From Bacteroidia bacterium (GTDB lineage: Bacteria > Bacteroidota > Bacteroidia > J057), in contig JAWPMV010000001.1 in the NCBI GenBank assembly GCA_033391075.1, positions 3,100,001-3,164,000 of the forward strand: a stretch of DNA of 64,000 bases, given 5' to 3'. Every line of letters begins with the position of its first letter. Position 1 is the first letter of the stretch. Below the pieces are notes generated by a model that did not search any database, had not been told where the DNA came from, and saw only the letters and a program-made list of their open reading frames with translations. The position numbers and the translations under genes were made by a program. Below, one piece after another: positions 18,702 to 27,941 of this stretch.

Positions 18702-19886
18702 TTAGCTAGACAATATTGACTTCAAAGCATCAATAAATGTTTCGATCTCTTCCTCAGTATTATAATAATGAACAGAGGCTCGGATCATATTTCCCAGTTT
18801 CCTTTCCGCCATATCCATCAAAGCTCCACCGGCATCTACAAAGGAAGTATTGATATTTTTTTCGTTGAGAAGAAGTTTAACTTCTCCTGCAGTCTTTGAA
18901 GACACTGTAAAGGTTACGATTGCGCAGGGTTCCCGTCCAAGGTCTCGGGTTTGTACGCCATCCAATTGATTGAGTTTTTTTCTCAAAAGTTCGGAAAGCT
19001 GTTTGGAGCGCGCCCAGATTTTATCGACGCCTATTTTCAAGGCATAATCAGCAGCAATGCCAAGTCCTATCTGGCCAGCAAAATGCTTTTCATAATTCTC
19101 AAAGCGAGTGGCACCTTGCCGAGGAGAATAACTTTCGATTTCATCCCATTCAAAAGAGAACAAATCAGGCAAAGGAGGATCCAGCTTATCCATGAAATCT
19201 TCTCTCACATAAAGAAACCCCGTTCCTCTGGGTCCTCGGAGAAATTTTCGTCCGGTGGCAGACAGCATGTCACAACCCAGGTCTGCTACGTCTACAGGAA
19301 TTTGACCAATAGTCTGACAGGCATCCAGCAGATAAGGGATATTATGTGCATGAGCAATCCTTCCTACTTCGGCAGCCGGCTGGACTAAGCCCCCATTGGT
19401 GGGAATGTGAGAAATGGCAATAAGTTTAACAGAAGGACTTATCATTTTCTCAAGGGCCTCCACATCAATCTCTCCCCATTGATTATTCGGGATGATCTGT
19501 ATTTCAATTCCCTGGTATTTCTTTTCCCTAAGAAAGCCCAGAAAATTACTGACATATTCCGTTTGGCTGGTCAATACCACATCTCCCTCTTGAAGATTCA
19601 GGCCGAGGAAAGCTTTGTACCAGGCAGTGGTAGCGCTTTCCAGCAGGGCAATTTCATCAGCTTTAGCGCCGATCAGTTCACCAAGCTTTTCTTTGCTAAA
19701 TGCAAAGCCATCTGCGTATTTATCACAAGTCTCGTAGCCTCCGATGAGGTACTCACTTTTCAAATAAGCATCAACAGCATCAAATACAGGAGTGGGGAGG
19801 AGAGAAGACCCAGCATTATTGAAGTGGATCACATGTTGAGTACCGGGGGTTTCGGCTCGATACCTTTGAACTTCTTCAGGATTCAT
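18702..19886 (-). CDS. Aminotransferase class V-fold PLP-dependent enzyme
   Basis: A 394-residue fold-type I PLP enzyme with FNNAGSSLLP at the N-terminus. It has the PLP-contacting stretch YLLDACQTIGQIPVD (about residue 190) and the Schiff-base lysine in SATGRKFLRGPRGTG (about residue 214). This pattern is that of the cysteine desulfurase-like/kynureninase-like class V group. It could be a C–S lyase or a selective desulfurase; no catalytic Cys loop of the IscS kind is evident. It is probably cotranscribed with the downstream membrane-protein gene. Confidence 0.85.
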   Translation of the reverse strand: MNPEEVQRYRAETPGTQHVIHFNNAGSSLLPTPVFDAVDAYLKSEYLIGGYETCDKYADGFAFSKEKLGELIGAKADEIALLESATTAWYKAFLGLNLQEGDVVLTSQTEYVSNFLGFLREKKYQGIEIQIIPNNQWGEIDVEALEKMISPSVKLIAISHIPTNGGLVQPAAEVGRIAHAHNIPYLLDACQTIGQIPVDVADLGCDMLSATGRKFLRGPRGTGFLYVREDFMDKLDPPLPDLFSFEWDEIESYSPRQGATRFENYEKHFAGQIGLGIAADYALKIGVDKIWARSKQLSELLRKKLNQLDGVQTRDLGREPCAIVTFTVSSKTAGEVKLLLNEKNINTSFVDAGGALMDMAERKLGNMIRASVHYYNTEEEIETFIDALKSILSS

Positions 19887-20186
19887 TGAGGTTTTTTCAG
19901 GCTACAAAATTAGCGCAGAAAGCCCACTAAATGAAATAATATTTTCGTAAAAACCGTAAAAAAGTGTCTGACGGAATATCGACGAAACAGAATTTATTAC
20001 CACTTTCCCAAAATTTCCGAGGAAGATATTCCACGAAACAGCTAATTATTTTTCGTAAAAAATCAAAAAATCCGGTTTTTCGGACAATTTTTCTCATTTT
20101 CCAAAATATTTTCTGAGCTTTTTTTATTTCTAGCACGGTTTTGGCATAAGTCAGGATGGAAAGTTAAACTCTACCCCTGTTACTGC
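19887..20186. other. AT-rich intergenic region with repeated TTTCGT/ACGAAA motifs
   Basis: I see no convincing gene here. TTTTCGTAAAA-like sequences occur near 19942 and 20048, and ACGAAACAG twice between them (near 19982 and 20032), forming a loosely symmetrical arrangement. The 69-codon frame on the minus strand has no recognisable features. The region carries the divergent promoters of the aminotransferase gene and the small exported protein. Confidence 0.4.
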
Positions 20187-20558
20187 GTGAATAAAATTCT
20201 TTACCCTGTTACCTTGCTGATTATCGCTGGAACTTTGCTCTCTTTCCGAGCAGATGAGGATAAGGATACCTTTAAGAATTCCCTTACCAATACACTGACT
20301 CCCAAAGTACACCAGGGCCTTGACCTAAGCGAGGCCACCTTTACAGAGTTATTTGCCATACGATCAAATCAAAAAAATCTCAGCTTTGAGATTTATTCAA
20401 GCGAGGGCCAAATCATTCCCGGCAATATATACCGATACCATAAGGATGGGGAAATTACCTATGAGATCGGTCGGGGACTTAAAGAAGGCCTATATATAAT
20501 TAAAATGAGCTCTAAAGAGACTGATCAATTCGTAAAATTGATAAGATTTGGGTATTAG
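20187..20558 (+). CDS. Small exported protein resembling a T9SS C-terminal domain
   Basis: A 123-residue protein starting at GTG, with a signal-like segment (YPVTLLIIAGTLLSF). The second half (FEIYSSEGQIIPGNIYR … GLKEGLYIIKM … VKLIRFGY) has the beta-strand pattern of a type IX secretion sorting domain (the turn, GxYxxxxxS, then VKxLRF) but carries no cargo domain. It is followed 30 bp later by a strong terminator, so it is a single-gene unit. Function unknown. Confidence 0.6.
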   Translation: MNKILYPVTLLIIAGTLLSFRADEDKDTFKNSLTNTLTPKVHQGLDLSEATFTELFAIRSNQKNLSFEIYSSEGQIIPGNIYRYHKDGEITYEIGRGLKEGLYIIKMSSKETDQFVKLIRFGY

Positions 20559-20587
20559 GTAGCTATTTAGCATAAATCCTAAATTTT

Positions 20588-20616
20588 CGGGGAACGTTGG
20601 TTCCCCGTTTTTTTTT
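20588..20616 (+). terminator. Intrinsic terminator
   Basis: CGGGGAAC (20588–20595) and GTTCCCCG (20600–20607) form a perfect 8-bp stem with loop GTTG, followed by nine T. It is placed 30 bp after the small exported protein gene. Confidence 0.93.
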
Positions 20617-20652
20617 GTTCATACTTTGCTTCTCTTTTTATAGTTTGCTGAT

Positions 20653-21138
20653 ATGAAAAGCAGGATTTGCATATTCAGTATTTGTTTTTGTCTGTTTGCC
20701 TGTTCTCCTGGTAATTATTCCGAACGGGAGGTAGCCGAATGGGAGCCAGGTTTATACCTGGAAACTGGCGGTAAATATGAGTTAGAACGTTATTTCAAAC
20801 TGTTAAAAGCAGATGAAATTTATGTTGGAACTGTGCTTGACCAGGATGATTATTCTGAATCTCTGGAACTCAAGATTCATGGAAGCCAATTACTGGATGA
20901 AAAGCTGGAGGAGAAAATTGGGGTAAATAAAGTATTTGAAAGGCTTGCCTACCTTCTCCTTTCAAGAATGGCCTATGCAAATTCGTTTGAATCTATAGCC
21001 GTAAGATACTATCAGGAAGAAGATGTTGAATTCGCTTCCAGGAGTTTTGCAAGCAGCGAATTGAATGTACCTAATTGGATGGATGGGGAAGATTTACTCG
21101 AAGAAACGGATTTCGAGTTCAATGAAGATGAATACTAA
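20653..21138 (+). CDS. Hypothetical acidic lipoprotein
   Basis: A 161-residue protein with a lipoprotein signal (ICFCLFACS, Cys at about 17). The mature part is acidic, with a C-terminal tail rich in Glu/Asp and Phe. I do not recognise the family. It lies alone between a terminator and the 3' end of a convergent histidine kinase gene 7 bases away. Confidence 0.65.
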   Translation: MKSRICIFSICFCLFACSPGNYSEREVAEWEPGLYLETGGKYELERYFKLLKADEIYVGTVLDQDDYSESLELKIHGSQLLDEKLEEKIGVNKVFERLAYLLLSRMAYANSFESIAVRYYQEEDVEFASRSFASSELNVPNWMDGEDLLEETDFEFNEDEY

Positions 21139-21145
21139 AGAAATG

Positions 21146-22771
21146 CTATTCCGGAAATAAAATCCTGAAGCAAGTCCCTTCTCCAGGTTTACTTTCAACA
21201 TCTACCATTCCCCCCAATTGCTCGGAATGGGATTTGACCAGAAAGAGCCCCATTCCCGTTCCCTGGACTCCGTAATCATTGATCCGGGACTTTAGTTTGA
21301 AGAGCTTTTCCCCATCTTTACTCAGGTCTATTCCTACTCCATTATCTTTCACCCAAATCGAATAACCATTCGACTCCGATTTAGCTCCAATTTCAATTTG
21401 AGGGTCGCGATCCGGATGTCGGTATTTCAGGGCATTCTCCAAAAGGTTATGAAGAATACTAAATAAATAGCCCCGAACTCCTTTCACTTTTTTTATATCC
21501 ACGAGGTTTATCCTTAAATCAGCATTGAGGTTTAGAATCTCATTACTCAATTCCTCACATACTCGATCTACCTCCTTTTTCAAATTAATTTCAGTTGCAG
21601 CCTCGTCAATTTTACCCTCAGTACTCAAAATTTCATTCAAGTCACGGATGATCTGATCCAGGTGTTTACTGACGCGACCTATGTGCTGAATGATTTCCTG
21701 ATTTTCCTGGCTATTGGCATTCTGAAAATCAAATAGCTCAGATAGACCACTGATATTGGCTACAGGAGCCCTGAGGTTATGTGAAACTATATAGGTATAC
21801 TGTTGTAATTGCTCATTTTGTCTTTGCAATTGCTCTAGCACAACTTTCATTTTCTGGCTGGACATCTCGAGTTCCCGGGTCCTTTCTCGAACTTTATCTT
21901 CCAGGCTACGATTGGATTTCTCCAGTTCTATCTGTGTATACTTTAAATCACTGATATCCTGGCAAAGTCCAAAATAACCGACAACCTCCCCTTCCGGAGA
22001 ACGAATGGGATGTCCATTTCCAGAGAGATAGATCACTTGTCCATTTCGACGTATAGCTCTGTGCCGTACTGTATAGGAAGAGCCGGTCTGAACAGCATTC
22101 TCAAAGGTCGTATTGAAATTTGTGAGGTCTTCCGGATGGATGCGACTTAGGAAAACTTCATAAAGATTGGATGTGTCTTCCGGGATATCGTATATCTGAT
22201 AGAGGGTCTCAGTCCAGCTAAGGTCATAGGTCTTCAAATCAAAGCGCCAGGTACCAATACGAGCCAGCTTCTGGGAGATTTCAAGAATAAGTTCTGCAAA
22301 ATCGAGCTTATTCTCATTTAAGGTAATCTTTTGCTCCAGCCGTTTTTCGTGGCTGTTATCCCTAAATATCCCAATGAGGTATTCAAAATTTCCCGCCGCA
22401 TCATAATTGATAAAATATTCCCCACTGATCCAGACGCCTGCGGGACCTAGTCGTTCAAAAAAATGCGTAAAACTAACTTCCCCATTCTTCTGACAGATAT
22501 CCAGATAGTCTTTTGCTTCTGGAAAATCTTTCAACCAGTCTTTTAAGGAATAGTTCTTATTGATATGATCCATGCGAAGGTTCTCTCGCATGATTTTATT
22601 GAGAGAGGTACAGACCAGCTGATCAGATAAATCAAAAAGGGATAGGCCTTCCTCATCTTTGGTGAGGAAGGAGCCTACTTCTTCTGCAAGTTCAAATATT
22701 ATGCAGCCTACATCAAGGCGATCGAAGAGCTCTTTAAGGATTCGAGGGTTGGTCGTCAGCCCTGAGATCAT
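21146..22771 (-). CDS. PAS-domain sensor histidine kinase
   Basis: A 541-residue cytoplasmic kinase without transmembrane segments. Two PAS-like regions cover about residues 20–145 and 160–275; the second includes RIGTWRFDL and the PAC segment GYFGLCQDISDL. A coiled coil leads to a HisKA domain with the phospho-acceptor in YIVSHNLRAPVANISG (about residue 332). The HATPase_c domain shows the N-box NLLENALKY, the G1 box VKDNGVGID and the G2 box GTGMGLFLVK. No response regulator is adjacent. It senses an internal or diffusible signal through PAS; the ligand is unknown. Confidence 0.92.
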   Translation of the reverse strand: MISGLTTNPRILKELFDRLDVGCIIFELAEEVGSFLTKDEEGLSLFDLSDQLVCTSLNKIMRENLRMDHINKNYSLKDWLKDFPEAKDYLDICQKNGEVSFTHFFERLGPAGVWISGEYFINYDAAGNFEYLIGIFRDNSHEKRLEQKITLNENKLDFAELILEISQKLARIGTWRFDLKTYDLSWTETLYQIYDIPEDTSNLYEVFLSRIHPEDLTNFNTTFENAVQTGSSYTVRHRAIRRNGQVIYLSGNGHPIRSPEGEVVGYFGLCQDISDLKYTQIELEKSNRSLEDKVRERTRELEMSSQKMKVVLEQLQRQNEQLQQYTYIVSHNLRAPVANISGLSELFDFQNANSQENQEIIQHIGRVSKHLDQIIRDLNEILSTEGKIDEAATEINLKKEVDRVCEELSNEILNLNADLRINLVDIKKVKGVRGYLFSILHNLLENALKYRHPDRDPQIEIGAKSESNGYSIWVKDNGVGIDLSKDGEKLFKLKSRINDYGVQGTGMGLFLVKSHSEQLGGMVDVESKPGEGTCFRILFPE

Positions 22772-22848
22772 GGGTGCTGGTTTTAGATTGAATACCTATT
22801 TATAAATATACCTCCTTAAAGAAAGCTCTCCAAATCATTGCCTTTTAT

Positions 22849-24018
22849 TTAGCTGGTAATGCTAACATGTTCTTTTACAAGTTGAAGGGCCTTTTCCAGA
22901 TCGGCAATAAGGTCCTCAACATCTTCAATCCCTACCGACAAGCGAATAAGGGTATCAAAGAGCCCTGCTTTTTCACGCTCTTCTTTTGGAATAGAAGCAT
23001 GCGTCATGCTTGCGGGATGACCAATCAGGGATTCAACCCCTCCTAGACTTTCTGCCAAAGCGAAGAGTTCAGTTCCGCTCAGGACCTTGAGGGCATCTTC
23101 CATCAAGTCTCCTTTGAGGGTAAAAGAAATCATGCCTCCGAAATCATTCATTTGCTCCTTGGCAATTTCATGATTGGGATGGCTTTCGAAACCGGGCCAA
23201 TAAACCCTCTGCACTTTGGAATGAGCATTAAGAAATTCGGCTACTTTTCTTCCATTTTCAGCATGTCTTTGCATGCGAATATGCAGGGTTTTTATTCCTC
23301 TCAATACTAAAAAGCAATCATTAGGACCCGGGACGCCTCCACAGGAATTCTGAAGAAAGCGAAGGGCATCCTCCTGTTCAGCATTCTTAGTAATCACGCA
23401 TCCCATAACTACATCCGAATGACCGTTGATATATTTGGTTATAGAATGAACCACCAAATCAGCACCTAACTTCATAGGATTTTGCAAATAAGGCGAAGCA
23501 AAAGTATTGTCTACAACCGTAGTGATACCGCGAGACTTAGCCAAATTGGTTACTGCCTTGATATCGATAATATTCAAAAGAGGATTGGTAGGGGTTTCTA
23601 CCCAGATCATTTTGGTGTTATCATTGATCAGACTTGCTACATCCTCCAGGTTTTCCATAGCCGTGAAATGGAACTTGATTCCATACTTGGCAAAAACCTT
23701 GGTAAAAATTCTATAAGTTCCTCCATACAGATCATTACTGGCAATCACTTCATCACCTGGGTTCAAGAGCTTGATAACAGCATCTGTTGCTGCCATACCA
23801 GAAGCAAAACAAACCGCAGCATGTCCATACTCAATCTCCGCAAGTGCCTTTTCCAATGCAGTCCGGGTAGGATTCTGAGTACGAGCATACTCATAGCCTT
23901 TATGTTCACCGGGGGCAGATTGAACGTAAGTACTGGTTTGAAAAATAGGAGTCATGATCGCACCTGTAGTTGGATCGGGTTCTACTCCTGCATGGACACT
24001 TTTTGTTCCGAATTTCAT
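22849..24018 (-). CDS. Cystathionine gamma-synthase/gamma-lyase (Cys/Met metabolism PLP enzyme)
   Basis: A 389-residue enzyme with all marks of the family: an N-terminal THAGVEPDP-like segment (VHAGVEPDPTTGA), the Tyr-Arg pair in YEYARTQNPTR, FASGMAA, and the PLP lysine in HSITKYINGHSDVV (about residue 196). The end includes AESLGGVESLIGHPASMTH, which binds the substrate carboxylate. It makes or cleaves cystathionine in the transsulfuration pathway. Sequence alone does not separate MetB from the gamma-lyase. It is a single gene, divergent from the EcsC gene. Confidence 0.92.
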   Translation of the reverse strand: MKFGTKSVHAGVEPDPTTGAIMTPIFQTSTYVQSAPGEHKGYEYARTQNPTRTALEKALAEIEYGHAAVCFASGMAATDAVIKLLNPGDEVIASNDLYGGTYRIFTKVFAKYGIKFHFTAMENLEDVASLINDNTKMIWVETPTNPLLNIIDIKAVTNLAKSRGITTVVDNTFASPYLQNPMKLGADLVVHSITKYINGHSDVVMGCVITKNAEQEDALRFLQNSCGGVPGPNDCFLVLRGIKTLHIRMQRHAENGRKVAEFLNAHSKVQRVYWPGFESHPNHEIAKEQMNDFGGMISFTLKGDLMEDALKVLSGTELFALAESLGGVESLIGHPASMTHASIPKEEREKAGLFDTLIRLSVGIEDVEDLIADLEKALQLVKEHVSITS

Positions 24019-24096
24019 ATAATTTTTTTTCTTATTTTGAACCTTAACTTAATAATTGAAGTAAAATAAAGAAGAAAACTTCAAATCACCTTCCCT

Positions 24097-24990
24097 ATGG
24101 CCAAATTAAACGCTTCGGAAAATAAAATTCTCGACGAAATTGCTAAGTGGAAAAGCCAAAGTCCGAGCTTTCTCAATCGGGCGACGGATTTCGTTAGCAA
24201 ACCCTTTTCCTGGCTCACCTCCAAGTTAATTCCCGAAGATGTCAAGGGAAGCGTAAATGGAGTTACGGAAAAAATAGTAGAAAAGATCCAGGATGTTACA
24301 CAGTGGTCCGTTAACTCTAATGATGTTTTAGAGTCGACCCGTGAATTTGAGATTCATTCAACCAGTATTGAAGGACTCAAAAAAGCATCGATTCATGACC
24401 TGGATCATGTTTCCGAAAAATTTATTGATTCTAATACCCGAATGGGTACGATAAGCGGTGTCGGTACCGGCATCGTAGGATGGCCCGGACTTATTGCGGA
24501 CCTCCCTACCCTCTTTGTTCTTTCTATCAGGCAAATCTCTCAAGTTGCCCTTTGCTATGGATTTGATATTGCAGATCCTAATGCAAGTGCTGAGGATAAA
24601 GCCTATGAGATGGAATACATGATGCGTACGTTTAAAATAGCTACCTCCTCTGATTCCGTTCAGAAGCAGCGTGCTCTCGCAGAGCTGAAAGACTTTGAAG
24701 CTGGAAGACATTCTGATGTATACAGTGTAGTAGGAGGAGATTTTGCGACCAAGCATATCGGCAAAGGAGCGACAAATTTCATCTCACGAATGATTATCAA
24801 GGAAATTGTTGAAAGAACCATTACAAAAAAGGCTGTGGGGCTTGTACCCGGTTTAGGTGCCATTTTTGGAGGTGGCTTCAACTATGTTTACCTGAAAGAT
24901 GTCGGGGAAACAGCCTTTATGCTGTATCGCGAGCGCTTTCTCCTCGATAAAAAAGGCAGGAAAAATACAATCAAGATCGATATTGAGTAA
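24097..24990 (+). CDS. EcsC family protein
   Basis: A 297-residue protein with the EcsC core: GTGIVGWPGLIADLPTLF (about residues 125–142), ISQVALCYGFD (about 148), and a late glycine-rich segment GLVPGLGAIFGGGFNY. These hydrophobic segments suggest membrane association. EcsC is named after the Bacillus ecs transporter operon, but its biochemical role is unknown; no ABC transporter is next to it here. It ends 2 bases before the convergent hydrolase stop. Confidence 0.88.
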   Translation: MAKLNASENKILDEIAKWKSQSPSFLNRATDFVSKPFSWLTSKLIPEDVKGSVNGVTEKIVEKIQDVTQWSVNSNDVLESTREFEIHSTSIEGLKKASIHDLDHVSEKFIDSNTRMGTISGVGTGIVGWPGLIADLPTLFVLSIRQISQVALCYGFDIADPNASAEDKAYEMEYMMRTFKIATSSDSVQKQRALAELKDFEAGRHSDVYSVVGGDFATKHIGKGATNFISRMIIKEIVERTITKKAVGLVPGLGAIFGGGFNYVYLKDVGETAFMLYRERFLLDKKGRKNTIKIDIE

Positions 24991-24992
24991 AT

Positions 24993-26390
24993 CTACTCCT
25001 CAATACTTTCCAGTACTCCTTTTATAAAAGCTCCTAAATCCCAGGCAGCCCGATCCGCGGTTAGGCCCAGTCTGACAATGACCATATCTTTTGAAGGTAT
25101 GATGACGACCTGTTGGCCTTCGAAACCACTGGCATAATAAATATCCTCTGGTAATTCGGGCCAATAGCGACTCATGGGCGTGCCTACTTTTTTGGTAGCT
25201 GCATTCCAGAATTGTGCTGAGTATAAACCGTGTTCAGAAGTAGGGGTACGTTTGCGGCTATAATCCACCCAGCCTTCCGGAAGGATTCTTTCGCCTGCCC
25301 AAACTCCATCATACAAATACAAAAGACCAAATCTCGCCCAATCGCGAGCGGTAGCATACATAAAAGACGAACCTACATAGGTCCCTCCTGCATCAGGCTC
25401 CATTTGAGCACTCCTCATGCCAATTTTGTTGAATAAGGCTTTGCGTGGGAAACGCAGGTATTCACTATGGGATTCAAAGCGATCCCGAATGATTTTAGAA
25501 ATGATATTGGTTGTTCCACTGGAATAAGACCAATGGGTATCAGGCTTGTGGGCCAGTTTGGATTTGATTGCATAGTCTCCTGTGCTTTTTTCCATGAACA
25601 ACATGCGGGTCGCATCTGCATCTCCAAAATAGACTTCTTCAAAATCCAAGCCGCTGCTCATTCGCATCAAATCGTCCAGACTAATTGCATTTCTTGGATC
25701 ATTCGCTCTCTCCCATTCTGCTATAGGAGCTTTTTCAGAAACATCCAGTTCACCTCTTCCCACCAAAATTCCGGTCAGGGCATTGGTTACACTTTTGGTC
25801 ATAGACCAACCGAGATGGGGCGTGCTTTTATCAAAGCCTTCAGCATATCTCTCCCCAATTATTTTATCTTGATATACAACCAGGGCGGCTCGGGTATTTT
25901 GGAGAAGTTCAGGATTTGATTCTGTAAATATTTTTTCAAAAGCGGCATTTAATTTCTCTTTATTTACAGAGCTGGGATATGCCAGGGTATCCATACTTCC
26001 AAACGGCCATTGCAGGCTATCAGGATTTTCCGATGGCAAGTCTACTGGCTCAAATCCAGCAACTTCCTCAGCCTGGCTCATTCCCTCTGGCAATAAAGAG
26101 CAACCCAGTCCCTCTCTGTAAACAGCTATGCGTTCTGTGCCGGCTGCAATAGCAATTGCTTTTTTTCCCTCTTTATCTATACTCACATCTATAAATGCAT
26201 TGTAGGCAGCCAATTCTTCATCGATTACCGTCTGTAACTCTCGATGAGCCACAAAGACACAGGAACATGCTGCCTTAGCTGAATAACCTGACAATACGGA
26301 GATCGAAGATTTACCTATGGGATAAATGAAGAAGAGGAGGGCAATGAATCCTAGCATCAGCCCAATTCCTATATATTTTTTTGTTGACAT
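24993..26390 (-). CDS. Serine hydrolase, class C beta-lactamase/penicillin-binding fold
   Basis: A 465-residue protein with an N-terminal membrane anchor (about residues 7–25) and an exported domain. The SxxK motif is SMTK (about residue 199) in GWSMTKSVTNALTG, and the second motif is YSS in HWSYSSGTTN (about residue 304). This is the beta-lactamase-related (COG1680) esterase/peptidase group. The region before the catalytic domain has Cys residues that may form disulfides. Substrate unknown. It follows the aldehyde dehydrogenase gene by 24 bp on the same strand. Confidence 0.88.
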   Translation of the reverse strand: MSTKKYIGIGLMLGFIALLFFIYPIGKSSISVLSGYSAKAACSCVFVAHRELQTVIDEELAAYNAFIDVSIDKEGKKAIAIAAGTERIAVYREGLGCSLLPEGMSQAEEVAGFEPVDLPSENPDSLQWPFGSMDTLAYPSSVNKEKLNAAFEKIFTESNPELLQNTRAALVVYQDKIIGERYAEGFDKSTPHLGWSMTKSVTNALTGILVGRGELDVSEKAPIAEWERANDPRNAISLDDLMRMSSGLDFEEVYFGDADATRMLFMEKSTGDYAIKSKLAHKPDTHWSYSSGTTNIISKIIRDRFESHSEYLRFPRKALFNKIGMRSAQMEPDAGGTYVGSSFMYATARDWARFGLLYLYDGVWAGERILPEGWVDYSRKRTPTSEHGLYSAQFWNAATKKVGTPMSRYWPELPEDIYYASGFEGQQVVIIPSKDMVIVRLGLTADRAAWDLGAFIKGVLESIEE

Positions 26391-26414
26391 AAAGTTTTTT
26401 TAAAGCAAAGTCCC

Positions 26415-27779
26415 CTAGCCTCTCAAATGATAGGCTTTCGGTTGAACAAAGGCACGAATTCCCTGATAGGAGAGCGTACTCCCAATTCCACTGTTTCCCC
26501 TTCCCGACCAGGGTAAATTGGCACTTACCCTGTCGCAGCAATTCCAATAAACCGAACCGGAACGCATGGCTTTCAAAACAGCTTCCGCACTTTCATAGTG
26601 ATCAGAATAAACAGCAGCTGTCAATCCATAATCCGTATCCTTCATAAGGGCTATTGCTTCTGCATCCCCGGATACTTTCTGTACTCCAATCAAGGGACCA
26701 AAAGATTCTTCTGTCATAATACGCATGCTATGATCCACATCCACCATAATGGTTGGCAGGAAATAATAACCTTTGCCTTCCCATCTATCCTCTCCATATA
26801 TAATTCTGGCTCCCTTGAGTAAAGCATGTCCTGCCTGATTTTGGAGGAAGTCAACCTGAGATTCCCTGGTAAGTGGCCCGATATAGGTATCCTTATCCAT
26901 AGGATTGCCCACTTTCATATTTTTCACCTCTTCTACAAAAGCTTCTACAAAGTCATCATAATGAAGCTCATGCACATAAATTCTTTCTACTGCACAACAG
27001 GACTGCCCAGCATTGTAGAAAGCGCCCTCAGCAGCAGCGGCGGCTACCGCTTTAATGTCTGTATTGTCTGCGTTCACATACAAAGGATCTTTCCCTCCCA
27101 ATTCCATCTGACAGGGGACCATCTTTTTGGCAACCTTTTCATATATATATTGACCCGTTTTATGAGAACCGGTAAAGAAGTATCCATCCAATGGCAGCGT
27201 CAATAAAGTCTCCCCTGTTTCTGCCCCTCCAGTTATCGTTTGAAAAACATGTTGCGGGATTCCCGCCTCATGCATTAGGGCTTCAATTTTCAAGCCGGTC
27301 AAAGCTGCATATTCAGAAGCTTTATATAAAACAGCATTGCCTGCTATCAGTGCTGGCACGAAAACATTTACCCCAACCAAATAAGGATAGTTCCAGGCAG
27401 AAATATTCCCGATAACTCCCAAGGGCTCATAGGAAATTTTCTCTGTCAGACCTTCTGATTTGTGGATACTTTCTTCGGCAAGCCAGCGCTCCGAATTATT
27501 CAGAAAATAGGCGATCCTTCCCCTTGCCCCATTTATCTCATTTATGGATTGCCAGAAAGGCTTTCCCACTTCATTGGTCAGGGTTTTAGCCAGATCTTCT
27601 TTGCTCTCTTCCAGCAATTGATCAAAATTGCGGATATGCTTGATTCGATCTTTTAAAGAGCGGTGGGCCCATAAAGATTGGGCTTCCACAGCAGAATGAT
27701 AGGCATTATGAATAAGACGAGGACTATCTGCTTCAATTTCAGTAAGGATTTGTTCGGTCGCTGGATTGATTATTTTCAT
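26415..27779 (-). CDS. NAD(P)-dependent aldehyde dehydrogenase
   Basis: A 454-residue ALDH-superfamily enzyme, slightly short like succinate-semialdehyde-type members. It shows the cofactor region FFTGSHKTGQ, the general-base Glu in MELGGKDP and the catalytic Cys in NAGQSCCAVERIYV (about residue 259). It oxidises an aldehyde to the acid in the cytoplasm; the substrate is not readable. It heads a two-gene unit with the serine hydrolase. Confidence 0.92.
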   Translation of the reverse strand: MKIINPATEQILTEIEADSPRLIHNAYHSAVEAQSLWAHRSLKDRIKHIRNFDQLLEESKEDLAKTLTNEVGKPFWQSINEINGARGRIAYFLNNSERWLAEESIHKSEGLTEKISYEPLGVIGNISAWNYPYLVGVNVFVPALIAGNAVLYKASEYAALTGLKIEALMHEAGIPQHVFQTITGGAETGETLLTLPLDGYFFTGSHKTGQYIYEKVAKKMVPCQMELGGKDPLYVNADNTDIKAVAAAAAEGAFYNAGQSCCAVERIYVHELHYDDFVEAFVEEVKNMKVGNPMDKDTYIGPLTRESQVDFLQNQAGHALLKGARIIYGEDRWEGKGYYFLPTIMVDVDHSMRIMTEESFGPLIGVQKVSGDAEAIALMKDTDYGLTAAVYSDHYESAEAVLKAMRSGSVYWNCCDRVSANLPWSGRGNSGIGSTLSYQGIRAFVQPKAYHLRG

Positions 27780-27865
27780 AGAAAGTCAGGGATAGATTAG
27801 TGTTCACCAATTTACACAAGCTGGGATTATTTCTAAATCAAATTGTAAGATATTTTCAGATCATC

Positions 27866-27898
27866 TTTGGAAAAAAAAATATTTTATTTTTACCTTTG
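27866..27898 (+). promoter_or_regulatory. Predicted promoter of rpsU
   Basis: TTTG at 27866–27869 and TACCTTTG at 27891–27898, an exact TAnnTTTG, with a 21-bp A/T-only spacer apart from one G. The start would lie near 27905, leaving a leader of about 33 nt. Confidence 0.7.
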
Positions 27899-27917
27899 TC
27901 CTTCCAAAAAATCCTAG

Positions 27918-27941
27918 ATGAAGGGAGGTAAGGAATTATGA
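27918..27941 (+). promoter_or_regulatory. Strong Shine-Dalgarno and mini-ORF in front of rpsU
   Basis: GGGAGG at 27923–27928 lies 9 bases before the rpsU ATG, an extended Shine-Dalgarno in a phylum that normally does without one. The same stretch is a 7-codon frame starting at 27918 (MKGGKEL) whose TGA overlaps the rpsU ATG. A strong SD on rpsU is known in Flavobacteriia to mediate bS21 autoregulation. Confidence 0.7.

Noticed and set aside
19927..20136. 69-codon minus-strand frame
   Set aside because: Low-complexity Lys/Phe/Ile composition from AT-rich DNA, no motif, and it would lie in the divergent promoter region.
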